Assembly (NCBI GenBank): GCA_022508745.1
Contig: JAFLUP010000021.1
Span: forward strand, 1 to 34,336
DNA length: 34,336 nucleotides
DNA from: Oscillospiraceae bacterium
Lineage (GTDB): Bacteria; Bacillota; Clostridia; Oscillospirales; CAG-382
Direction of reading: 5' to 3'
Below, piece after piece: positions 1 to 5,488 of the stretch. Each line of letters starts with the position of its first letter. Within the stretch, counting starts at the first letter, position 1. The notes below the pieces were generated by a model, which worked only from the letters and a program-made list of their open reading frames with translations, ran no database searches and was not told where the DNA came from. The position numbers were made by a program, and so were the translations under genes.

Positions 1-842
1 GCGTTGAAGGGAGAGATGGCGGCGCCGGTGTCCCGCAGCAGGATCGCGCGAATGTAAGTGACGAACGCCGCAGGACCCGCTGCATCCGTGAAGGAAATGC
101 CGTGGTAGCTGGGGTTCGGCTCCGCGATCGGGGCATACTTGCCGCTTGCCTTCCAATCAAACATGCCGGAATCCACGATGATGCCGCCCAGCGACGTGCC
201 GTGACCGCCGATGAACTTGGTGGCGGAATGGATCACGATGTCCGCGCCATGCTCGATGGGACGGATCAGGAAGGGCGTACCGAAGGTGTTATCGATGGCG
301 AGGGGCAACCCGTGCTTGTGGGCGATCTCTGCGACGGCGTCGATATCCGGGATGTCGCTGTTGGGGTTGCCCAATGTCTCCAGATAGACCGCTTTGGTGT
401 TGGGCTGAATGGCGTTTTCCACCTCTGCGAGGTTGTGCGCGTCCACGAATGTGGTGGTAATGCCGTACTGGGCGAGGGTATGGGCAAGCAGGTTGTAGCT
501 GCCGCCGTAGATGGTTTTCTGCGCGACGATGTGATCCCCCGCCTGCGCCAACGCAAGGATGGTGTAGGTGACGGCGGCTGCGCCGGACGCCAGTGCCAGC
601 GCCGCAACGCCCCCTTCCAACGCGGCCACGCGTTTCTCCAGCACGTCCTGCGTGGAGTTGGTCAAACGCCCGTAAATATTGCCCGCGTCGGACAGATCGA
701 ACCGTGCGGTGGCGTGAGCGGAGTTGCGGAAGACGTAGGAGGTGGTCTGGTAAATCGGAACGGCTCTCGCGTCCGTCGCGGGATCCGGCTGCTCCTGCCC
801 CACGTGGAGCTGGAGGGTTTCAAAACGATATGGATTGCTCAT
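1..842 (-). CDS. metY: O-acetylhomoserine aminocarboxypropyltransferase (sulfhydrylase), 3' end beyond window
   Basis: PLP enzyme of the Cys/Met-metabolism family that makes homocysteine from O-acetylhomoserine and sulfide in the cytoplasm. The gene runs off the left edge, so only the first 280 codons are seen and the ORF track omits it. The start ATG at 842 opens MSNPYRFETLQLHVGQ, the usual MetY opening, and is preceded by AAAGGAA. Family landmarks are YQTTSYVF near residue 31, NIYGRLTNST near 55, the LETLGNPN segment near 154 and the PLP lysine in HSATKFIGGHG (Lys209). The long form with KFIGGHG favours MetY over MetB/MetC. It has its own strong promoter about 150 bases upstream, overlapped by an inverted repeat. 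It is divergent from the BlaI-like cassette. Sure of the family; the exact sulfur donor is by analogy. Confidence 0.93.
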   Translation of the reverse strand, partial: MSNPYRFETLQLHVGQEQPDPATDARAVPIYQTTSYVFRNSAHATARFDLSDAGNIYGRLTNSTQDVLEKRVAALEGGVAALALASGAAAVTYTILALAQAGDHIVAQKTIYGGSYNLLAHTLAQYGITTTFVDAHNLAEVENAIQPNTKAVYLETLGNPNSDIPDIDAVAEIAHKHGLPLAIDNTFGTPFLIRPIEHGADIVIHSATKFIGGHGTSLGGIIVDSGMFDWKASGKYAPIAEPNPSYHGISFTDAAGPAAFVTYIRAILLRDTGAAISPFN

Positions 843-895
843 GGTCAATTTCCTTTCTGTTTTTGGATGGATGTGTGGCTCTTTGGAGAAAAAGA

Positions 896-958
896 TCAGC
901 GACACATTCGTCCGAAGCGGAAATTGGCTCTGAGAAGGCGTTCAAAATAGACTTTCAT
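896..958 (-). CDS. possible 20-codon leader peptide in the metY 5' leader
   Basis: A short ORF sits inside the predicted metY leader, about 31 bases after the inferred transcription start and 53 bases before the metY ATG. It starts ATG AAA GTC, has AAGGA seven bases upstream, and ends in ...RMCR then TGA. Placement and a decent ribosome site are what support it; one Cys and one Met near its end would fit a sulfur-responsive leader, but this is speculation. I found no clear terminator between it and metY. It may be chance. Confidence 0.25.
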   Translation of the reverse strand: MKVYFERLLRANFRFGRMCR

Positions 959-997
959 GCGTGATTCCTTGCAGCTTTGGTTGCTTTTGTTGCACCC

Positions 998-1026
998 ATT
1001 ATAGCACACTTTACCTACCATGTCAA
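998..1026 (-). promoter_or_regulatory. sigma-A promoter of metY
   Basis: On the minus strand a perfect TTGACA (1021-1026) is separated by 17 bases from a perfect TATAAT (998-1003). Transcription should start near base 991, giving a leader of roughly 150 bases before metY. Confidence 0.9.
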
Positions 1027-1035
1027 TAGGTAAAG
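1009..1035 (-). promoter_or_regulatory. 9-bp inverted repeat operator over the metY -35 box
   Basis: CTTTACCTA (1009-1017) and TAGGTAAAG (1027-1035) are perfect inverted arms around a 9-base centre that contains most of the -35 hexamer. A dimeric repressor bound here would block RNA polymerase. The core CCTATTGACAtGGTaGGT recurs at the iscS promoter (29480-29497). An Rrf2-family regulator (CymR or IscR type) is a reasonable guess from the genes controlled, but the protein is not encoded in this window. Confidence 0.65.
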
Positions 1036-1081
1036 AGGTCTTTTGCGTTTGTTTTTTCGGAGAAAATTTTTTCAAAACCCC

Positions 1082-1128
1082 TTGACAACCGTGTTTACAT
1101 GGTGTAAACTGTATTTACAAGTTGTAAA
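1082..1128 (+). promoter_or_regulatory. promoter of the blaI-like operon with two dyad operators
   Basis: TTGACA (1082-1087) and TAAACT (1105-1110) lie 17 bases apart. Two dyads cover the -10 and start region: GTTTACA-tgg-TGTAAAC (1093-1109) and TTTACA-agt-TGTAAA (1114-1128). Their centres are 20 bp apart, about two helical turns, so two dimers would bind the same face. The TACA...TGTA core is that of BlaI/MecI/CopY operators, though those usually have a 2-base centre rather than 3. Autorepression by the BlaI-like protein is inferred. Confidence 0.8.
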
Positions 1129-1147
1129 CACGAAAAGAGGGATCGAC

Positions 1148-1519
1148 ATGAAAGAGATGCGTATGGGGGAGATCGAAACCCGCTTTGCGCAGATCATCTG
1201 GCAGAACGAGCCGATCACCACCGGCGAGCTGATCCGGTTGAGCGAACAGGAGCTGGGGTGGAACCGCAGCACCACTTATACCGTGCTGAAACGGCTTTGC
1301 GAGAAGGGAATCTTCCAAAACCAAAACAGCTCCATCACGTCCTTGCTTTCGGAAAGCGAGTTTTACGCCCTGCAAAGCGAGAAGTTCGTCCGGGAGACCT
1401 TCGGCGGATCGCTGCCGTCCTTTCTGGCGGCGTTTTCCAAACGCAAGCAGTTGTCGGAGGAGGAGATCGACGCCATCCGTGGGCTGATCGAGGACTTTGA
1501 GAAAGGGGAAAAGTCATGA
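1148..1519 (+). CDS. BlaI/MecI family transcriptional repressor
   Basis: A 123-residue winged-helix repressor of the BlaI/MecI/CopY family. The N-terminal domain shows the family pattern, with TTGELIRLSEQELGWNRSTTYTVLKRLCEKG at about residues 19-53 as the recognition-helix region; the C-terminal half would be the dimerisation arm. The ORF track starts at 1043, but that ORF runs through the promoter and operators. ATG 1148 is correct because AGAGGG lies just upstream and MKEMRMGEIETRF is a normal family start. It overlaps the next gene by ATGA, so the repressor and its membrane partner are translationally coupled. The classical BlaI cleavage site cannot be assigned by eye. It most likely represses its own operon. 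The target stimulus is unknown, and no beta-lactamase gene is adjacent. Confidence 0.9.
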   Translation: MKEMRMGEIETRFAQIIWQNEPITTGELIRLSEQELGWNRSTTYTVLKRLCEKGIFQNQNSSITSLLSESEFYALQSEKFVRETFGGSLPSFLAAFSKRKQLSEEEIDAIRGLIEDFEKGEKS

Positions 1520-2925
1520 CGGCGGACGCGTTCTTTCTGCTCCTGCTGCACCGCAGCCTTGCGGCGAGCTGGCTGATCCTTGCGCTTCTGTTGTTTCGTC
1601 CGTTCCTTCGCAGGGTGTCCCGCTCCCTTTGCTGTGCCATGTGGGGGTTGGTGGCGTTTCGGCTGCTTTGCCCGTTCTCTTTTGAGAGCGCGTTCAGCCT
1701 GCTCCCCGGATCGGGAGCGCTTGCCGAGGCGGAAACTGCGACAGCGTTCCCGGGGCAGGAGCTGGTGAAGGTCGCCGCGGCGATCTGGCTGGCGGGCGTC
1801 CTGCTGCTCGGGCTGTATACGGTCGGCTCCTATTGGCACCTTCGGTATCTGGTGCAGGAAGCCGTGAAAAAGGAGGACGGCGTCTGGCTGTGTGACCGGA
1901 TCGACACGCCGTTTATCCTGGGCGTGTTCCGCCCGCGTATCCTGCTGCCGTTTTCCATGGATGCGGAGGATATTCCGTATGTGCTGGCGCATGAACGGGC
2001 GCATCTGGCGCGGCGTGACCATTGGCGCAAGCCCATCGCCTTCGCGCTGCTCACTGTTTTCTGGTTCCAGCCGGTGCTGTGGATCGCCTATGTGCTGCTG
2101 GGCAGGGATATTGAGTTCGCCTGCGACGAGCGCACCGTCCGCGCGTTGGGCGGGGACGACGAAAGCAAGGCGCGATACGCCAAAGCGCTGCTTCGGGGAA
2201 GCGTTCCCCGCGTGATCGCCGCGAAGCTGTACTGCCCGTTGGCGTTCGGCGGCTTGCAGACCAGACAGCGGGTGCAGTCCGTGTTGAACTATCGTAAGCC
2301 CGCCATGGCGCTGCTGCTTGCCGCCGCCGTGGTCTGTATCTCCGTCGCCGTCTGCTTTTTGACCGACCCGAAGGGAGGCGAAGTGCCGGAAGTCGTGTTA
2401 CCGGAACCGGATTCCGTTCTGGAAGCGTCGGACGAGCCGGCGGGAGAACCGCCTGCCGAATCGCCGAAGCCGAATCCTGTGCAAGTGACAGTGCAGCCCG
2501 GAAAGGAAGTTTTGCAGTCCGAGATTCGGCAGTCAATCGAAAGCAGTGATCTTTCCAACAGGAAAAAGGAGCAATTTTATACTTGCCTTTCCCATATGCG
2601 GATCGAGTTCTTTGACGAAAAAAAGCCGTATATGGCGGTAATCGAAAATACGGGCGATGCTGACGGGTCGATCACGTTTTGGGTACGATATATGACATAT
2701 GATCAAGATGTGCTTGCGCTACCCGTTAGTTCAGAGACAGACTTTTTCGTTGATGTGAAAATCGTAACAATTTTGCTTCCGGCGGGTGAAACGGTGTTCT
2801 ATACATTTGATCCCGGATATGAATACACTGCAAGACATGTAGTGGTCGCGGGAGTATCCTATGCGGAGCTTTCTGTGACTGATTACGGACTTACGGACGA
2901 AACGCAGAAGTTATACAAGGGATGA
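1516..2925 (+). CDS. BlaR1/MecR1-like M56 membrane metallopeptidase with a non-penicillin-binding tail
   Basis: A 469-residue M56-family membrane peptidase, the signal-transducing partner of BlaI-type repressors. Hydrophobic segments occur near residues 6-28, 40-55, 85-105 and 263-283. The zinc site is HERAH (159-163), with a third ligand expected in EFACDE (200-205). After the last membrane segment comes a Pro/Glu-rich linker (286-330). A tail of about 130 residues follows; it lacks the SxxK and KTG motifs of the BlaR1 penicillin-binding sensor and is too short to be one. The tail (about 350-458) is clearly homologous to the C-terminal half of the next gene's product, sharing IENxGxADGxIT and YTFDPGYxY. 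Base composition drops sharply at the linker: 42 of 60 G+C at 1981-2040 against 26 of 60 at 2761-2820. Ligand unknown. Confidence 0.88.
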   Translation: MTADAFFLLLLHRSLAASWLILALLLFRPFLRRVSRSLCCAMWGLVAFRLLCPFSFESAFSLLPGSGALAEAETATAFPGQELVKVAAAIWLAGVLLLGLYTVGSYWHLRYLVQEAVKKEDGVWLCDRIDTPFILGVFRPRILLPFSMDAEDIPYVLAHERAHLARRDHWRKPIAFALLTVFWFQPVLWIAYVLLGRDIEFACDERTVRALGGDDESKARYAKALLRGSVPRVIAAKLYCPLAFGGLQTRQRVQSVLNYRKPAMALLLAAAVVCISVAVCFLTDPKGGEVPEVVLPEPDSVLEASDEPAGEPPAESPKPNPVQVTVQPGKEVLQSEIRQSIESSDLSNRKKEQFYTCLSHMRIEFFDEKKPYMAVIENTGDADGSITFWVRYMTYDQDVLALPVSSETDFFVDVKIVTILLPAGETVFYTFDPGYEYTARHVVVAGVSYAELSVTDYGLTDETQKLYKG

Positions 2926-3062
2926 TTGATCAATGAAACGGAATCAGGCACAAGTCGAGCCGGTAACGGTACGGAAAAAGGGGTCTTTATGCCGCAGGGG
3001 GATACTCTAACTTAATTTGAGCTTGTGTTTTCGATTCGAGCAAAACGAAAGGAGGAAACCAT

Positions 3063-3725
3063 ATGAAAAGAACATTTGGCATTGTTCTTGCGTTCATCTT
3101 GGCGCTGACAATGAGCGCGGTCGTACTGGCGGAAGGATTGTCCGTCGAGAAAACGGAAGCTGTTACAGAAACCACGGAAATCGTTGCCGAAACCACGGAA
3201 ATCGTCGCCGAAACCACGGATACGGAGGCAAGCGAAGAAGTGGTCGAGGAAGAGAGCGTCACAGAAGCAGAGGAGGAATCTCTTACCGAAGCAAGTACCG
3301 ATCCTGCACTCTCGGAGGAGTATAGGTTGTTCCTTTACTGCCTGGATCACTTCCATTCAACGATGTGGCCGGGTCAGGAAGACGACCGCTGTACGCTTGT
3401 GATTGAAAACCGGGGAGAAGCAGACGGAACAATCACGGTATTTGCAAATTATGGATATGACAGTTGGTACGAGACAGGCGAACTGGAAGATCGAGAGTTT
3501 GCAAGTTACGGAGCGGAAATTGTTACAATTTCCCTTCCGGCGGGAGAAAAAACGTCCTATACTTTTGATCCGGGGTACTGGTACAACAGTATGGGATATG
3601 CGATTATCGGTGCGTCATATGAAGACATTTCCTATATGAAAGCCATAGAAGGCCCGGTAGTCAACAATCTAACGCTGGAAGAATATTTGGCACAATGCAC
3701 ACACCATGAGCTTGTTATCAAATAG
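3063..3725 (+). CDS. exported protein sharing the BlaR1-like protein's C-terminal sensor domain
   Basis: A 220-residue protein of unknown function. AAAGGAGG lies seven bases before the ATG. A typical signal peptide (KR, then a hydrophobic run, then VLA-EG) suggests cleavage after about residue 23. No lipobox Cys or second membrane segment is seen, so it is probably secreted. Residues 30-80 form an acidic Thr/Glu-rich linker with a short tandem repeat. Residues 86-190 match the tail of the upstream BlaR1-like protein: IENRGEADGTIT, EIVTISLPAGE and YTFDPGYWY against IENTGDADGSIT, KIVTILLPAGE and YTFDPGYEY. It follows that gene by 137 bases with no terminator seen, so probably shares the BlaI-controlled transcript. 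It could be a decoy or co-receptor for the sensor's ligand, or the regulated effector. Confidence 0.82.
   Translation: MKRTFGIVLAFILALTMSAVVLAEGLSVEKTEAVTETTEIVAETTEIVAETTDTEASEEVVEEESVTEAEEESLTEASTDPALSEEYRLFLYCLDHFHSTMWPGQEDDRCTLVIENRGEADGTITVFANYGYDSWYETGELEDREFASYGAEIVTISLPAGEKTSYTFDPGYWYNSMGYAIIGASYEDISYMKAIEGPVVNNLTLEEYLAQCTHHELVIK
3168..3220 (+). repeat. 21-bp tandem repeat encoding ETTEIVA
   Basis: GAAACCACGGAAATCGTTGCC (3168-3188) is followed by a copy with one base change (3189-3209) and a truncated third copy (3210-3220). In frame it gives ETTEIVA-ETTEIVA-ETTD in the exported protein's linker. The unit number may vary between strains. Confidence 0.85.
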
Positions 3726-3790
3726 AACGTTTCAATCGCTCATGCGATAGTCGTTATTCCCGCTTTCTGCGGCGAACGGGGGGAAAGACA

Positions 3791-3828
3791 AATGAGGAAG
3801 TCACTTTGGGGTGCTTCCTCATTTTTTT
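3791..3828 (+). terminator. rho-independent terminator after the BlaI-like operon
   Basis: AATGAGGAAG (3791-3800) pairs perfectly with CTTCCTCATT (3814-3823), extended inside by CAC/GTG past a single-base bulge, then a run of T. It ends the plus-strand operon and may also act weakly on the convergent ZIP gene. Confidence 0.88.
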
Positions 3829-3844
3829 GTTTGCATACGGGGTT

Positions 3845-3893
3845 CCGGGGGAATGATTCCCCGGCAGGGGCAAACGGGGGGCGGCGCCCCCGT
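3845..3893. repeat. two adjacent GC-rich hairpins downstream of the ZIP gene
   Basis: CCGGGGGAATGATTCCCCGG (3845-3864) and ACGGGGG...CCCCCGT (3874-3893) can each fold into a compact hairpin just past the ZIP stop codon. They lack T runs. They may help 3' end formation or be a dispersed palindromic element; copies elsewhere in the genome cannot be judged here. Confidence 0.5.
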
Positions 3894-3901
3894 GAAATCC
3901 C

Positions 3902-4696
3902 TCACCCCAGCGCTACGTCCAGCAGCATCATAAGGGCAAAGCCGAGTGCGATGCTGACGGTGCCGACCGCCGCGTCCTTGCCGGTGCGGTCGCCCGCCTG
4001 CGCCTCCGGGATCAGCTCCTGCACGGTGACGTACACCATGGTGCCGGCGGCGAAGGAGAGAATGTAGGGCAGGATGGGAGTGATCAGCGAGGCGAGCGCC
4101 AGCGTGACCAGCGCGCCGAGGGGTTCCACTACGCCGGAGAGGAAGCCGCGCAGAAAGGCTCTGTGACGGGTATATCCGTCCGAGAGAAGCGGCATGGAGA
4201 TGATGGCGCCCTCCGGGACGTTCTGGATGGCGATGCCGATGGCGAGGGCGAAAGCGCCTGCGGCGGAGATGGCGGTGCTGTCCGCGGCGAATCCCGCGAA
4301 GATGACTCCCACCGCCATGCCCTCCGGGATGTTGTGCAGGGTGACGGCGAAGAGCAGCAGGGAAGTCTTGCGGTTGCCGGCAGGGAGAGCGCCTTCACAC
4401 TTCTTGCGCAGGACCGGGGCGAGGGCGTCCAGCGCCAGCAGGAACCCTACGCCGAGGAAGAAGCCTACCACCGAGGGGATCCACCCGGCGACGCCCTGTC
4501 CCTCCGCCATGTCGATGGCAGGCAGCAGGAGCGACCAAACGGAAGCGGCGAGCATGACGCCCGCGGCGAAGCCTAAAAGCGCTTTGCTGAGGATGACCCC
4601 CGGCTGGCGCTTGAGTACAAAGACGGCGGCGGCGCCCAGCGTGGTGCCCGCCAGCGGGATGAGGATTCCCAATGCGATTTGCAGAGTGACGTACAT
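3902..4696 (-). CDS. ZIP family divalent metal transporter (GufA-like)
   Basis: A 264-residue polytopic membrane protein of the ZIP family, which moves Zn2+ or other divalent metals into the cytoplasm. About eight hydrophobic segments are visible. The metal-path motifs are HNIPEG (121-126) in TM4 and NVPEG (159-163) in TM5, the arrangement of the bacterial GufA/ZupT branch. A Lys/Glu-rich loop separates TM3 and TM4. The ORF track begins at a TTG 21 codons upstream; MYVTLQIALGI at ATG 4696 is preferred because it opens directly on the first membrane helix, although its nearest AAAGGA is rather far (about 13 bases). It stands alone between a terminator and the convergent BlaI-like operon. Substrate is not determinable from sequence alone. 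Confidence 0.88.
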   Translation of the reverse strand: MYVTLQIALGILIPLAGTTLGAAAVFVLKRQPGVILSKALLGFAAGVMLAASVWSLLLPAIDMAEGQGVAGWIPSVVGFFLGVGFLLALDALAPVLRKKCEGALPAGNRKTSLLLFAVTLHNIPEGMAVGVIFAGFAADSTAISAAGAFALAIGIAIQNVPEGAIISMPLLSDGYTRHRAFLRGFLSGVVEPLGALVTLALASLITPILPYILSFAAGTMVYVTVQELIPEAQAGDRTGKDAAVGTVSIALGFALMMLLDVALG

Positions 4697-4771
4697 GAAA
4701 AAACGTTCGTTCCTTTCGTTTTTGCTTTCTGTCTGTTCCCTTGTTTTCAGAATATGCAAAACCTGTCGGAA

Positions 4772-4818
4772 ACGAAAGAAAAATGACCCTACGCCGAAAA
4801 AATCAGCGTAAGGTCATT
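4772..4818 (-). terminator. terminator after trxA
   Basis: Arms at 4782-4794 and 4806-4818 pair in 12 of 13 positions, followed on the minus strand by TTTTTCTTT. It separates the FTR-like/trxA pair from the ZIP gene. Confidence 0.85.
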
Positions 4819-4835
4819 GTTTTTTGTAACAGAGC

Positions 4836-5147
4836 TTACAATCCCAGCTCCCCGAGAAGCTCTTCCTTCGGCGCGTAGCCGACGGATTTGGCGATGACTT
4901 CGCCGTTCTTGACGAGCAGCACCGTCGGGATGCTGGCGATGCCGTACTGCACGGCGAGAGCGCCTTCCTCGTCCACATTTACCTTGCAGACCTTCCATTC
5001 CGGGTGCTCGTCGGCAATTTCCGAGATGATGGGCGCCAGCATCTTGCAGGGACCGCACCAGGAGGCCCAGAAGTCGATCAGCACCGGTTTGTCGCTGCGC
5101 AGCGCTTCCGCTTGAAAGTTGGATTCCGTCAGTTTGATTTCCGCCAT
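4836..5147 (-). CDS. trxA: thioredoxin
   Basis: A 103-residue cytoplasmic dithiol protein that reduces disulfides in client proteins. It has the thioredoxin fold landmarks: PVLIDFWASWCGPCK with active site WCGPC at 30-34, the buried acid equivalent in VNVDEE (57-61), and the cis-proline loop ASIPT (71-75). The length is that of a canonical thioredoxin. The ORF track merges it with an upstream reading frame from 5384; the true start is ATG 5147, preceded by AAAGGAACGG. It lies 29 bases downstream of an FTR-like gene and shares its promoter, which suggests that thioredoxin here is reduced by an Fe-S, ferredoxin-linked route rather than only by NADPH thioredoxin reductase. Confidence 0.96.
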   Translation of the reverse strand: MAEIKLTESNFQAEALRSDKPVLIDFWASWCGPCKMLAPIISEIADEHPEWKVCKVNVDEEGALAVQYGIASIPTVLLVKNGEVIAKSVGYAPKEELLGELGL

Positions 5148-5176
5148 GGTTGCGTACCGTTCCTTTCGTTGGTGGT

Positions 5177-5374
5177 CTATTTTTCCTTGTAGTAAAGCAT
5201 GCAGTGGCAGTAGCCCTCGAAGTCCGGATCCGCGATCTGCTCCCGGAATTCCTTGCACATACATTTGATGTCCTCGCTCTTGCCGATCCGGCAGGGACAG
5301 TAGCCGCCTTTCTGCTTGAGCCCTTCCTTGACGGTGCGGACGATCTCCTCGTCCTCGTTGAGACGGATTTTCAT
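5177..5374 (-). CDS. ferredoxin-thioredoxin reductase-like Fe-S protein (catalytic-subunit type)
   Basis: A 65-residue protein with six cysteines as three CxC pairs: CPC (26-28), CMC (38-40) and CHC (56-58). The CPC and CHC pairs are hallmarks of the ferredoxin-thioredoxin reductase catalytic subunit, which holds a [4Fe-4S] cluster beside a redox disulfide and passes electrons from ferredoxin to thioredoxin. The spacing (9 then 15 residues between pairs) differs from the plant/cyanobacterial enzyme (16 then 8), and the protein is much shorter, so it is a compact variant. AAAGGG lies 10 bases before ATG 5374. It is first in an operon with trxA, which strongly supports a role in thioredoxin reduction. 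Biochemical activity is inferred. Confidence 0.8.
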   Translation of the reverse strand: MKIRLNEDEEIVRTVKEGLKQKGGYCPCRIGKSEDIKCMCKEFREQIADPDFEGYCHCMLYYKEK

Positions 5375-5398
5375 GGAACATCAACCCTTTCTGTTGTT

Positions 5399-5426
5399 AT
5401 TATAACATGAAAAATGTGAAAAGCAA
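5399..5426 (-). promoter_or_regulatory. promoter of the FTR-like/trxA operon
   Basis: TTGCTT (5421-5426) and a perfect TATAAT (5399-5404) with a 16-base spacer on the minus strand, about 25 bases before the FTR-like start codon. Confidence 0.7.
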
Positions 5427-5447
5427 GGGGGAATGAGGCGAATGGAT

Positions 5448-5484
5448 CCAAAAAAGGGGCTGTCGTTGCACAACAGCCCCTTTT
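5448..5484 (-). terminator. terminator after adhE
   Basis: AAAAGGGGCTGT (5452-5463) pairs perfectly with ACAGCCCCTTTT (5473-5484); on the minus strand the stem runs into TTTTTT. It lies immediately after the adhE stop codon. Confidence 0.93.
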
Positions 5485-5488
5485 GCTT

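Noticed and set aside
102-950. 282-codon plus-strand ORF
   Set aside because: Antisense shadow of metY that also runs through its leader; no ribosome site or domain.
843-990. SAM or T-box riboswitch in the metY leader
   Set aside because: The leader is about 150 bases and I could not find the SAM-box core, a T-box sequence or a terminator before metY.
1516-2925. Beta-lactam resistance sensor
   Set aside because: The tail has no SxxK, SxN or KTG motif and is too short for a penicillin-binding domain. No beta-lactamase or PBP gene is nearby.
2934-3011. 25-codon ORF between the BlaR1-like and secreted-protein genes
   Set aside because: The ribosome site is weak and no feature of the peptide supports it; likely chance.
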